The notes under the pieces: generated by a model
The model's database searches: none
What the model saw: only the letters and a program-made list of their open reading frames with translations
What the model was told of the DNA's origin: nothing
Part shown: positions 44,086 to 54,060 of the stretch, in pieces
Layout of the letters: each line of letters begins with the position of its first letter
How positions within the stretch are numbered: the stretch's first letter is position 1
Program-made: the position numbers and the translations under genes
Assembly: GCF_016597815.1 (NCBI RefSeq)
Contig: NZ_VCHA01000004.1
Span: forward strand, 186,001 to 250,000
Direction of reading: 5' to 3'
Length of the DNA: 64,000 nucleotides
Source: Marinobacter sp. DY40_1A1
Lineage (GTDB): Bacteria > Pseudomonadota > Gammaproteobacteria > Pseudomonadales > Oleiphilaceae

Positions 44086-44546
44086 TTTCAGTAGCAAGAC
44101 TGGCATTCTTTGTTGGAATGGCGGGGTTGGTACCCTTCATTGCCTGCATTGCGGCTATTTTTACAATGCCACAATACAGTGTTTCCCTGCTGAACTATTT
44201 TTACCTCTACAGCGCAGGCATTCTGGCATTCATGGCGGGTGTTTACTGGCCTATTGCCATGCAACTGGATAACCGGTGCTACCAACAGTCGCCGTTGGTG
44301 ACCATGCTTCTGAGCCAAGTGTTCTTTGTTGTCGCAGGCGTTGGCCTGTTGCTGAGCACACCGGCACAGATCGCGGTTTACACTTTGGCCTACCTTGCGC
44401 TCTACATCACTGATGCACGCTGGATGAAAGAGTATTGGCCCGCCTGGTACTTACGTTTACGACTGGTTCTGACACTCGTAGCCGTTGTCTGCCAACTCAC
44501 CGTCGGCGCCTGGTTCTTCCTGCTGCATTCCAGCCACGGCCTTTGA
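44082..44546 (+). CDS. DUF3429-like inner-membrane protein
   Basis: A 154-residue integral membrane protein with five hydrophobic segments; the pattern YFYLYSAGILAFMAGVYWPIAM and YLALYITDARWMKEYWPAWYLRLR is typical of DUF3429. Function unknown. Translationally coupled to the preceding small gene through a 4-base overlap. Confidence 0.75.
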   Translation: MISVARLAFFVGMAGLVPFIACIAAIFTMPQYSVSLLNYFYLYSAGILAFMAGVYWPIAMQLDNRCYQQSPLVTMLLSQVFFVVAGVGLLLSTPAQIAVYTLAYLALYITDARWMKEYWPAWYLRLRLVLTLVAVVCQLTVGAWFFLLHSSHGL

Positions 44547-44759
44547 ATTTCGAAACCACCTGTTCTGCTTTCTTTTAAACAAAAGCGGATATTCGCCTCG
44601 TATTTCAAATCAAGCTGTTTTTCCCGGCAGATCGGCATTCAAGATTTTGCTAATAGAATCCGTTCTGGCGCTGTTTCTGCCCGTAGTGTCGGCAAATTCA
44701 AAGCGGTATCATGCGGCCGCTGTTAAATCCAAAAGCTGATACGCGACGACGGAGGCCCA

Positions 44760-45995
44760 TTGACCGAGCGCGCAGAATCCAGAGCCAGGCCTTCCCTGAT
44801 TGGCGGGGCGAGTATTATTGCCAGCGTTTGTGTTGGTGCCGGTATGCTGGGCTTGCCCAGTTCCGGTGCGGGTGCCTGGACGACCTGGTCCAGTCTGGCA
44901 CTGGTGCTTACCATGGTGGTGATGACACTGTCCGGCTGGATGCTGCTGGAAGCCTTCAAGCACTTCGGTTTGCGGGCATCGTTCAATACCGTTACCAAAT
45001 CTCTACTCGGCTCTCGGGTGAACGCATTCAGTAATCTGACGGTGTATTTTGTAGGCGGCATTCTCCTGTATGCCTACATCACGTCGTCTGGCCTGATCCT
45101 GCAGAGCATGACCGGAGTCGACAGTAAGCTGGCTTCGGTTGTTTTTGTCCTGTTGTCCTCTCTGGTAGTGTGGCACTCAACCCGTGCAGTGGACCGACTT
45201 TCGGTGGTGCTCATCACTTTCATGCTGGTGAGTTTTGTACTCGGCGTCTCTGGGCTAGCGGTAAGAATTGACCCAGCTATTCTGTTTGATTCAGCAAATG
45301 CCCACGGCCAATATGCGCCCTATGCGATGGCGATGTTGCCAGTGGCGCTGACGTCTTTCGGCTATCATCATTCGGTGGCATCAATGCGCGCCTATTATGG
45401 TGAGGAAAGTAAGGCGCAGAAAGCCATTCTGGGCGGTACACTGGTGGCTTTGATGTTCTACCTGGTGTGGCTGATCAGCATATTTGGCAATCTGCCGAGA
45501 GCGAATTTCGGCCCGGTGGTCGCCCAGGGCGGTGACGTGGATGTTCTGCTCGCCGCCCTTGGTTTTGCCATCAATTCCGAGCGGGTGGCGACCACCATCA
45601 GTGCTTTCTCAACGGCTGCCATTTTGTCGTCTTTTGTCGGGGTTGGTCTGGGCACCTTTGATTACATGGCCGACCTGCTGGGCTTCGATAATGATCGCAA
45701 AGGGCGCTCAAAAACTTGGGCAATTACTTTTATTCCGCCATTGCTGCTGTCGTTGTTTTTTCCGTTTGGCTTCGTTCTTGCCATTGGCTATGCCGGTGCG
45801 GCTGCGGCGGTCTGGGCCTGTATTGTTCCGGCGCTGCTGGCCCGAAAGTCCCGAACACTGAAGGGTGGGCGTCGTGGCTTTATGGCCCCGGGTGGCCAGT
45901 TGGGCATTGCGCTGGTTCTGATATTTGGCGGGCTGACCATCCTTTTCCATTTCATGGGGCTGGCGGGTTGGTTGCCGGAACCTGTTTTGCTCTGA
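44760..45995 (+). CDS. Aromatic amino acid permease (HAAAP family)
   Basis: A 411-residue inner-membrane transporter with about eleven hydrophobic segments. The N-terminal GGASIIASVCVGAGMLGLPSSGAGAW is the hydroxy/aromatic amino acid permease signature of Mtr, TyrP and TnaB; PVALTSFGYHHSVASMRAYYGE is the second hallmark. Likely imports tryptophan or tyrosine. Start is TTG at 44760 after ACGGAGG. The 213-base gap upstream shows nothing else. Confidence 0.9.
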   Translation: MTERAESRARPSLIGGASIIASVCVGAGMLGLPSSGAGAWTTWSSLALVLTMVVMTLSGWMLLEAFKHFGLRASFNTVTKSLLGSRVNAFSNLTVYFVGGILLYAYITSSGLILQSMTGVDSKLASVVFVLLSSLVVWHSTRAVDRLSVVLITFMLVSFVLGVSGLAVRIDPAILFDSANAHGQYAPYAMAMLPVALTSFGYHHSVASMRAYYGEESKAQKAILGGTLVALMFYLVWLISIFGNLPRANFGPVVAQGGDVDVLLAALGFAINSERVATTISAFSTAAILSSFVGVGLGTFDYMADLLGFDNDRKGRSKTWAITFIPPLLLSLFFPFGFVLAIGYAGAAAAVWACIVPALLARKSRTLKGGRRGFMAPGGQLGIALVLIFGGLTILFHFMGLAGWLPEPVLL

Positions 45996-46025
45996 GATCT
46001 GACGACGTTGATGGGAGGGATGGAC

Positions 46026-47024
46026 TTGAGTCGCCGCTGCGAATGTACCCTCCTGCTGCTTTTCGTTATTAGCATTTTGCCAGCCAGCCTGAAGGCAGAA
46101 GTCGTGAACCTGTCCTGGGATAACGACCTGCTTACCGGATCCGACCGCGGATATACAAACGGGGTGCGCTTGTCGTATCTGACGGACACCGCTGACGAGA
46201 ACGATGGAAAGTCGGCAAGATTTGCCCGAACTCTTCGTGATGGGCTGCGCTTTCTGCCCGGTATCGGTGCTTCTGATTCAGAGCATGCGGTTACACTGAG
46301 TTTGCGGCAATTCATGGTTACGCCTGAAGATATCACAGTTGAAAATCCGCAATTCGACGACATTCCCTATGCCGGCCACCTGTCGTTCAGCGGCACGCTC
46401 TGGAGCTGGGACGCCGATACGATTACCGGTTTTGGCGCTCACATCGGTGTTATTGGGCCCGAAAGCGGTGCCGAGTCGGTTCAGAAATGGGTGCATAAAG
46501 CCACTGGAAGCGACAAGCCGCAAGGATGGGGCAATCAGCTTGAAACCGATGTGGTGGGTGGCATTCAGGGTGCGCATGGCCGAAAGCTGCTGCAACTTGG
46601 GCAGGGCGGCAACATTGAACAGCGTGTATCGGTGATTGGGGCTGCACTATTGTCGAGTTTTCGAACTTCTGCAAAAGCCGGGTTGGTCTGGCAGCTTGGT
46701 AGGCATCTTCCAATAAATTTTGTGCCGGATTACGCAGGCACCTCTTCAACCATCGCCCTGCCGGGCTCTTTCAAGGATTCAGGCAGTAGCTGGTCAGTGT
46801 ATGTTGGGCTGGGCGTGGAGTATGTAGGCTATTCCTATATTGACGACAATGCCGGGGCTTATCGTTTTGACGAAGGGCCGCTGATTGGTCAGCTCGGTCT
46901 GGGCGCTACCTGGCAGTGGGATCACCTGCTGGCCTCCGTCACACTGCGTGCCTCGACAAGCGAAGACGAGCGTCATAAAGATAACTTCAGCTTTGGGACG
47001 CTGTCATTTTCTTGGGCATTATAG
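46026..47024 (+). CDS. LpxR-like outer-membrane lipid A deacylase family protein (DUF2219)
   Basis: About 332 residues. A signal peptide ending PASLKA is followed by VNLSWDNDLLTGSDRGYTNGVRLSY, the N-terminal motif of LpxR with the conserved Asn-Asp pair; GVIGPESGAESVQKWVHKATG carries the conserved histidine; the protein ends in an aromatic residue pattern of outer-membrane barrels (LSFSWAL). LpxR removes the 3-prime acyloxyacyl group from lipid A, but many DUF2219 proteins are untested. The start is unclear: TTG at 46026 fits GGGAGGG best; ATGs at 46011 and 46020 are alternatives. Confidence 0.8.
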   Translation: MSRRCECTLLLLFVISILPASLKAEVVNLSWDNDLLTGSDRGYTNGVRLSYLTDTADENDGKSARFARTLRDGLRFLPGIGASDSEHAVTLSLRQFMVTPEDITVENPQFDDIPYAGHLSFSGTLWSWDADTITGFGAHIGVIGPESGAESVQKWVHKATGSDKPQGWGNQLETDVVGGIQGAHGRKLLQLGQGGNIEQRVSVIGAALLSSFRTSAKAGLVWQLGRHLPINFVPDYAGTSSTIALPGSFKDSGSSWSVYVGLGVEYVGYSYIDDNAGAYRFDEGPLIGQLGLGATWQWDHLLASVTLRASTSEDERHKDNFSFGTLSFSWAL

Positions 47025-47167
47025 AAAAGTCCGTTTCGACTCGTTGTTCACGGGTCACTTCGTCGTGGTCAGCCAGGCCTGACAGGGGTGATGTCTGGAT
47101 GATTAAACTGAATTTCCAAGGAGTGGTTGTGTGAGGACTCTCAAATGTTTCTGATTATACTGGTGAC

Positions 47168-47899
47168 ATGAAGCATTCAGAGATTGGCCTGCACATACGA
47201 ACGTACGATGATGAGGGGAAAAGTCACTCCCACGACCATCATCAACTGGTACTACCCTTAGCCGGAACATTATCTCTGTCAGTAGATGCCAGGGAAGGCG
47301 AGGTTGCTCAGCGTCGAGCAGCAATCATTCCCGCAGGAATTGGTCATGGATACGCTGCGACCGACGATAACCGGTTTTTGGTTGCAGACGTTCCCGAAGG
47401 CTTGGCCCCGGCGCTAGATAAGCTGCCTTGTTTCGTAGACCTAGATCCAGCATTGCTCCATTACGTCCAGTTCCTTCACGCACAGCTCCAAAATGGGACT
47501 GAGTCGGATTTTACCCAACATCAAATGCTACTCCTGCTTATTCAGTTGCTTCAGGAGCGCCATGGAAGTCAGCTAAAGCTGGACCGCAGAGTTCACGCCG
47601 CAAAACAATTTCTGGACGAAAACTTCAGCCGACGCTTGTCCTTGGCCGAAACGGCTGCCGTGGCACATCTGAGCATTCGGCAGTTGAACGATCTGTTTCG
47701 GCGCCAGGGCGGCATGACGCCGCATCAATACCTCACGGAGTTGCGAATGAAAGAAGCTTGGCGGCTTTTGGAGCAGTCGGGGCTCAGTGTCCAGCAAGTT
47801 GCTGACGCTGTCGGCTATTCGTCGTTATCAGCATTTAGCGACCGGTTCAGAGCCCACTTTGGCAAAGCGCCCAGCCACTTCCGCCGTATTTCGAAATAG
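47168..47899 (+). CDS. AraC-family regulator with cupin domain
   Basis: A 243-residue regulator. The N-terminal 100 residues form a cupin (SHSHDHHQLVLPLAGTLSLSVD; RRAAIIPAGIGHGYAATDDNR), the C-terminal 100 the two helix-turn-helices (LSLAETAAVAHLSIRQLNDLFRR; SVQQVADAVGYSSLSAFSDRFRAHFG). ATG at 47168. It lies 85 bases before a DMT transporter gene and probably controls it; this pairing is common for amino-acid or drug exporters of this type. Confidence 0.9.
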   Translation: MKHSEIGLHIRTYDDEGKSHSHDHHQLVLPLAGTLSLSVDAREGEVAQRRAAIIPAGIGHGYAATDDNRFLVADVPEGLAPALDKLPCFVDLDPALLHYVQFLHAQLQNGTESDFTQHQMLLLLIQLLQERHGSQLKLDRRVHAAKQFLDENFSRRLSLAETAAVAHLSIRQLNDLFRRQGGMTPHQYLTELRMKEAWRLLEQSGLSVQQVADAVGYSSLSAFSDRFRAHFGKAPSHFRRISK

Positions 47900-47984
47900 T
47901 TCCGCCAGGATTCGAAAGTTTCTCTTCTTCGCACTGGATACCCTTCTGAAATCATTCACACATGAGAATTTCGGGGAGGGCTTC

Positions 47985-48884
47985 ATGGCATCCGTTAACG
48001 CCGCAACTTGGATCGGGTCGATTTCCGTTCTGTTATGGGGCACTTTGGCATTGCTGACCAAGCTTTCCGGTGGCGAGATTCCAGAGTTTCAGCTCATGGC
48101 CATGACCTTCGGCATCGCTTTCCTGTTGATGTGCAGCCGTTGGATCTTCTCGGGGCATTCCGGTGTGCGTTATTTACGGCAGTCGCCACTTGCATGGTGC
48201 ATCGGCATCGTTGGCTTGTTCGGTTATCACTTTGCCTACTTCAAGGCCATGACGCTGGCCCCTGCCGTTGAAGTCAGTCTTCTGGCTTACCTCTGGCCGC
48301 TACTGATCGTTCTGCTGTCGGCCTTGCTGCCAGGCGAGAAATTGCGAGCTCAGTACATCGTTGGGGCCCTAGTTGCCCTAGCAGGTTGCTGGTTGTTGAT
48401 CAGCCGTAATGCAGACGGATTTGCCTGGGAGAACCTGCCGGGTTACCTGGTGGCTCTGTCCTGTGCACTGATCTGGTCATCTTATTCCGTTCTTAGCAGA
48501 CTGGTTCGCTCGGTACCGACCGATGCAGTGGGCTGGTTCTGCGGTGTTACGGCCATTCTGGCGTTGATTTGCCACCTTTTGTGGGAGGAATCGGTATGGC
48601 CAGAAGGCCTACTCCAATGGACTGCAGTGATCGGGCTGGGCCTCGGACCGGTGGGCGTAGCGTTCTTTACCTGGGACCATGGTGTAAAACACGGAAACAT
48701 CCAGTTACTGGGAGCCCTGGCATACAGTGCGCCACTCATTTCAGTGATCCTGTTGATCCTTGCCGGATTCGGCGAGGCTACATTTGCCGTGTTGAGTGCC
48801 AGCATTCTGATCGTCATTGGTTCTTTGATCGCGGGTCGTGCGAAAAGCCGGGCGGTTGCCGAGCCAGAAATGTTAAAAGACTAA
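47985..48884 (+). CDS. DMT-superfamily transporter (EamA type)
   Basis: A 299-residue inner-membrane protein with ten hydrophobic segments in two EamA repeats (SVLLWGTLALLTKLSGGEIPEFQ ... ; ALSCALIWSSYSVLSRLV ...). The YddG-like pattern suggests export of aromatic amino acids or related metabolites. The ATG at 47985 follows GGGGAGGG; an upstream open extension overlaps the AraC gene and is rejected. Confidence 0.88.
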   Translation: MASVNAATWIGSISVLLWGTLALLTKLSGGEIPEFQLMAMTFGIAFLLMCSRWIFSGHSGVRYLRQSPLAWCIGIVGLFGYHFAYFKAMTLAPAVEVSLLAYLWPLLIVLLSALLPGEKLRAQYIVGALVALAGCWLLISRNADGFAWENLPGYLVALSCALIWSSYSVLSRLVRSVPTDAVGWFCGVTAILALICHLLWEESVWPEGLLQWTAVIGLGLGPVGVAFFTWDHGVKHGNIQLLGALAYSAPLISVILLILAGFGEATFAVLSASILIVIGSLIAGRAKSRAVAEPEMLKD

Positions 48885-48905
48885 CTACCTCGAAGGAGCA
48901 GCGTG

Positions 48906-49238
48906 ATGATTACTTGGGACGATTTTGAAAAAGTTGAACTGCGGATCGGAACCATCATCGATGTGATGGATTTTCCCGAGGCACGCAAGCCTGCTTATAA
49001 ATTACGAGTCGATTTTGGACCTGAGATTGGTGTCCGTAAGTCGAGTGCGCAGCTTACGGACCTCTATGGCAAAGAGGAGCTCATCGGCAAACAGGTTCTT
49101 GCCGTTACCAACTTCCCGCCCAAACAGATCGGGCCCTTTTTATCGGAGTGCCTGGTCACTGGTGTGCAGACGGAGAAGGGCGCAGTTACTCTGGTAAGAC
49201 CGGAGGCTCCAGTGGATAACGGGGAACGCTTGTTATGA
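48906..49238 (+). CDS. csaA: CsaA-like tRNA-binding domain protein
   Basis: A 110-residue protein consisting only of the tRNA-binding OB domain found at the C-terminus of some methionyl-tRNA synthetases: [32 protein letters not shown] and [20 protein letters not shown]. CsaA has been described as a secretion-related chaperone in Bacillus. ATG at 48906 follows AAGGAG. Confidence 0.92.
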   Translation: MITWDDFEKVELRIGTIIDVMDFPEARKPAYKLRVDFGPEIGVRKSSAQLTDLYGKEELIGKQVLAVTNFPPKQIGPFLSECLVTGVQTEKGAVTLVRPEAPVDNGERLL

Positions 49239-49445
49239 GTTTTGGCGGATTACACATCACTGGCCAAAGTCTCTTGTGCTGCAAATGGTGAGCAGATAGC
49301 TCACCGTTGCCGCGCTCCAAAAAACTTTCCGCCGATTCGCTGCCCCAAAAAAGCCGAAAAGCTCCGTTTACTAGACCAATGCAAATGTCCGCTTTGCGAC
49401 CGAAGCCGCCAACTTATGATGTCATTACCACCACCGTGAAAAAGC

Positions 49446-50444
49446 TCAGAGTCGGTAAAGCGCTTCCGGCCTATCGGCCAACGCTTGCAACTTGCGCAGC
49501 GCCACCTTCTCTATTTGCCGCACTCTTTCCCGACTGATCCCCATATCGTCTGAAATTGCCTGCAGGGTATCGGGCTCTGACAAACCAAGACCATAACGGC
49601 GAGAAAGGATTGCCTGCTCCCTGTCGGTAAGTTCACTAAACATAGCCTTCAAAGCACGACGATGATCCCGACCAGACATTTTGTGCTCAGGGCTCGCCTG
49701 CTCACCCGTCCCAAGGCTATCACCCAAAGTGATGGAGCCATCCTCAACTAACGGCACATCCGTTGAAATCTCTCTCCTGGCAAGCGCCCTGAGCAGGCCT
49801 ATACGCGATGGCGTTGCCTCCAACGCTCGTGCCAGCTCGGTTTGTGAGGGCACACGCCCAAGGCTCTGATGCATCCGTAGAGACACTTTCTGGAGGTTAC
49901 GAATCTCTTCCACCACATTCTCTGGCGTATGAACCAGGCGCACACCCCGTTGCAGGCAGCGTTTTACCTCTTCACTGATCCACCAGTAGGCATAGGTGGA
50001 AAAACGGAAGCCCTTGGTTGGATCAAATCGCTCAGCACCTTTGATCAGACCCACATTGGCATCCTGAATCAGATCAGACATGGGTATGCCTTGCTGGTTG
50101 TAGCGGCGAGCAATATGCACCGCCAAGCGCAGATTACTCTGGATGAGCTTGCTGCGACAGGCGTTTGCAAGATGGAAGGCACGACGGCACTTGGGTGAAA
50201 ATGCACAAGCATCGCCAAGGCTGCCGATAACAGCGCGGAAAGTTTGAGGGGTGTCGTCAGGCAGCATCAGTTCCGCGCTGATAACCCGGTAGCATCGTGT
50301 CAGTTTGCGAGAAAGGCGGCGTTCAGTCGCCTCTGTGAGCATTTCATACCGGGACGCATCCCTGAAGTACAGCCCTACTACAGAATCCCTTTCACCATCG
50401 TTGGGCATTTTAGGAGACGGACCCAGCCTTTCGAAATTCGTCAT
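49446..50444 (-). CDS. RpoS-like sigma-70-family sigma factor
   Basis: A 332-residue sigma factor. Region 1.2 (DSVVGLYFRDASRYEMLTEATERRL), region 2 (LIQSNLRLAVHIARRYNQQGIPMSDLIQDANVGLIKGAERFDPTKGFRFSTYAYWWISEEVKRCL), region 3 and region 4 (LTDREQAILSRRYGLG...TLQAISDDMGISRERVRQIEKVALRKL) are all present; the size and absence of region 1.1 fit a group 2, RpoS-type factor. Between regions 1.2 and 2 there is an extra basic/cysteine segment (AFSPKCRRAFHLANACRSK). It lies directly downstream of the ectoine genes on the same strand, 112 bases after ask. It may be a second RpoS-like factor rather than the housekeeping rpoS, which normally follows nlpD. Confidence 0.85.
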   Translation of the reverse strand: MTNFERLGPSPKMPNDGERDSVVGLYFRDASRYEMLTEATERRLSRKLTRCYRVISAELMLPDDTPQTFRAVIGSLGDACAFSPKCRRAFHLANACRSKLIQSNLRLAVHIARRYNQQGIPMSDLIQDANVGLIKGAERFDPTKGFRFSTYAYWWISEEVKRCLQRGVRLVHTPENVVEEIRNLQKVSLRMHQSLGRVPSQTELARALEATPSRIGLLRALARREISTDVPLVEDGSITLGDSLGTGEQASPEHKMSGRDHRRALKAMFSELTDREQAILSRRYGLGLSEPDTLQAISDDMGISRERVRQIEKVALRKLQALADRPEALYRL

Positions 50445-50556
50445 GGCCTGGTACCGGTAGCAATTTACAGAGGATACGACCTCATGCCAAAGATGGATTC
50501 ATCACAAGGCGCCCACACCCTGCAACGAATCCATCCTGGTTTTCAGTATTCAGTAT

Positions 50557-51999
50557 TCAGGCGGCAACAATAGCGTAGCCGTGGTTGTGAGGTTCAACCA
50601 ACGCACCGTGCAGCGCGATGATCGCTTTCTCGTAGTTATCTTCATCAACCACAAACTGGATATCAACCTGGCGCATACACTGGTGCATGGCCAGCACACT
50701 GATTTCTTCATCCGCCAGTGCTTTGACCGAACGCACGAGAATATCCGGTATTTTTATATCACTACCAATCGCTGAAACCACCGCCACTTTGCGGGTGCTG
50801 ATTTCACCGTTGGGGAACTCCTGCTTCAACGCACTCACCACGCGTTTGACGTGCTTGAGCGTGCTACCCACGTAATGGGTGATGGTGTTGGCGTTGGTGT
50901 CCTTGGCCATAAAGCGCACTTTGAAGCGGCTCAGGATATCCAGAATACGACGGTCGGAACCCGGCTCGCCCTGCATGTCCTGATCGAACACCTCTATGGC
51001 GAAAACACCCTTGGCCCCGGCAATAATCTCGATCTGGGGCTTCTCACTGACATAATCGCCGGTGATCAGGGTGCCAGTATGCTCAGGCTCAAAGGTATTC
51101 ATCACCCGCAGCGGAATCTCCGCCTGGCGCAGGCCTTTGCCGGCGCGAGGGTGAATTGCTTCCATACCCAGGTTTGCCAGCTGATCTGCCACGTCGTAGT
51201 TGGTGCGGCCCAATGGAACCACTTTATCCGCACCCACAATATTGGGGTCGGCAGAGCTCAGGTGGTATTCCTTGTGAATGATCGCTTCGCGAGCGTCGGT
51301 CATCACCGCCACACGGCTGAAGGTCATCTCGCTGTAGCCCCGGTCAAAGGTACGCATCAGGCCTTCTTTGCACTGGGCGTAGCCGGTCACGATCGGCAGT
51401 TCACGGCTCAGGTCAACAGACTCAAAAGTCTGCTTCAGCTTTTCGTCCAGTGGCAACAACTCGGTATCACGCCAGCCGGTGAGATCAACAAAACGTGCAT
51501 TGATACCTTCCTGCTGAAGCTTCAATGTGGTGTTGAAGGCACTGTGCGCCTCACCAATGCCGGCAAGCATTTCACGAACCGTCAGCAAATGCTCTTCCAA
51601 CTGGAACTGGCCGTATGAACACAAACGCTGCAAATCGATCAGACAGCCGCGAACGCCTTCAATACGGTCGGTAATGAACTGGTCCGCCTGCTGCCTCAGC
51701 ATCGGGTCTTCAAACAATTCGCTGTTAATATCGGTAATAAACTTGATGAGCTGGGTAAGGTCGTCACCCCACGCCCAATCCGATTCAGCATCGGCAAACA
51801 GAGCATAGACACCCGGCTCGCCGGTCTTTTTGTGCTCCAGCAGCTCGTTGGTTACTCCGGCGTATGCAGACACCACAAAAATACGCTGGTAGAGCTCTTC
51901 CTTGCTACGATCCGCGACAATAATATTGTCACGTACAGCTTCGTAGTTACTCATTGAAGTACCGCCGATTTTCTCGACGGTATGTAATTGGCTTGTCAT
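50557..51999 (-). CDS. ask: Ectoine-specific aspartate kinase
   Basis: A 480-residue kinase phosphorylating aspartate, the first step toward diaminobutyrate and ectoine. The N-terminal kinase motif is VEKIGGTSMSNYEAV; further marks are VVSAYAGVTNELL and FSRVAVMTDAREAIIHKEYHLSSADP; the C-terminal 150 residues carry two ACT repeats (VAVVSAIGSDIKIPDILVRSVKALADEE). The Ask_Ect subtype accompanies ect operons and is thought to be less feedback-inhibited. It starts 52 bases after ectB, where ectC would be expected. Confidence 0.95.
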   Translation of the reverse strand: MTSQLHTVEKIGGTSMSNYEAVRDNIIVADRSKEELYQRIFVVSAYAGVTNELLEHKKTGEPGVYALFADAESDWAWGDDLTQLIKFITDINSELFEDPMLRQQADQFITDRIEGVRGCLIDLQRLCSYGQFQLEEHLLTVREMLAGIGEAHSAFNTTLKLQQEGINARFVDLTGWRDTELLPLDEKLKQTFESVDLSRELPIVTGYAQCKEGLMRTFDRGYSEMTFSRVAVMTDAREAIIHKEYHLSSADPNIVGADKVVPLGRTNYDVADQLANLGMEAIHPRAGKGLRQAEIPLRVMNTFEPEHTGTLITGDYVSEKPQIEIIAGAKGVFAIEVFDQDMQGEPGSDRRILDILSRFKVRFMAKDTNANTITHYVGSTLKHVKRVVSALKQEFPNGEISTRKVAVVSAIGSDIKIPDILVRSVKALADEEISVLAMHQCMRQVDIQFVVDEDNYEKAIIALHGALVEPHNHGYAIVAA

Positions 52000-52050
52000 A
52001 TTCCTACCCTGGCTACCCTGCAGAATGAATGTCCTGAGTGCGCAAGCGTC

Positions 52051-53346
<1,296 letters not shown>

Positions 53347-53395
53347 TTAATGCAGAATGATTGATTGATGGTTCTGATGTTGTTCGTGCGGGCAC

Positions 53396-53911
53396 TCAGG
53401 GCTTCTTGGTAAACGGCCCAATGCGCAGCAGAAATTCAGAATCGTGCTTGCCGCCAAAATGAATGCCTTTCTCGAAGTGCTCATGGTGCTCAATCTCTGC
53501 GCCCATATCTCGCGCAAAGGAACGGAACAACGCCCATGAAGCTTCGTTATCGGCGGTAATCGTGGTTTCCATGTGGGTCGCGTTTTTGCACGCTTCCCGG
53601 GCCACGATCTCTTTCAGCATCCGCTTGGCCAAGCCTTGTCCGCGACCCTTTTCATGCACGGCAACCTGCCATACAAAAACGGTTTCGGGTTTTTGGGGAG
53701 GGATATATCCGGAAATAAAACCGACCAGATCGCCATCTTTCTCCGCAGCTACGCCTGTTTCGGCAAAATGGCTGCACTGCAGGAGGTTGCAGTAAATGGA
53801 GTTGGCGTCCAGTGGAGGGCACTCTGCCACTAACTGGTGGAGCCTGAAGCCATCATCCTTAGTGGGGGTACGAAGGGTGATGGCGGTGGTATTCGATCCT
53901 TCAGAAGTCAT
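53396..53911 (-). CDS. ectA: L-2,4-diaminobutyrate N-gamma-acetyltransferase
   Basis: A 171-residue GNAT acetyltransferase making N-gamma-acetyl-diaminobutyrate. Acetyl-CoA-binding motif VFVWQVAVHEKGRGQGLAKRML; EctA marks LVAECPPLDANSIYCNLLQCSHF and HEHFEKGIHFGGKHDSEFLLRIGPF. First gene of the cluster, with a sharp sigma-70-type promoter directly upstream. Confidence 0.96.
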   Translation of the reverse strand: MTSEGSNTTAITLRTPTKDDGFRLHQLVAECPPLDANSIYCNLLQCSHFAETGVAAEKDGDLVGFISGYIPPQKPETVFVWQVAVHEKGRGQGLAKRMLKEIVAREACKNATHMETTITADNEASWALFRSFARDMGAEIEHHEHFEKGIHFGGKHDSEFLLRIGPFTKKP

Positions 53912-53946
53912 AACTTAAGTGGTTCGCTTTTAAAATTAAGCGTTAA

Positions 53947-53974
53947 ATTATATAGACCACAAAATATATTTCAA
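53947..53974 (-). promoter_or_regulatory. Promoter of the ectA-ectB-ask cluster
   Basis: On the minus strand TTGAAA (53969-53974), 16 bases, TATAAT (53947-53952), about 35 bases before the ectA ATG. A-T-rich surroundings and short inverted repeats (CGCTT/AAGCG at about 53927-53944, GTGGT/ACCAC flanking) overlap the start region and could be an operator or the bent DNA seen at osmotic promoters. No EctR-type MarR regulator gene is adjacent. Confidence 0.75.
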
Positions 53975-54060
53975 GTCGGGCAGGGGAATTACGTCCCGGA
54001 AAACCCTGATACTCACTCTGAGAATAGTCTGACTCACTGCATTTTCCAACACCAAAAAGA

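Noticed and set aside
49242..49439. 65-codon plus-strand frame between csaA and the sigma factor gene
   Set aside because: Has several Cys (CKCPLCDRS) but no Shine-Dalgarno, no recognisable domain and a competing overlapping frame; too weak to call.
50851..51618. 255-codon plus-strand frame within ask
   Set aside because: Antisense shadow of a well-supported aspartokinase gene.
52000..52050. Possible remnant of ectC between ectB and ask
   Set aside because: Only 51 bases are available and no EctC-like codons are present; ectB and ask ends show no fused EctC domain.
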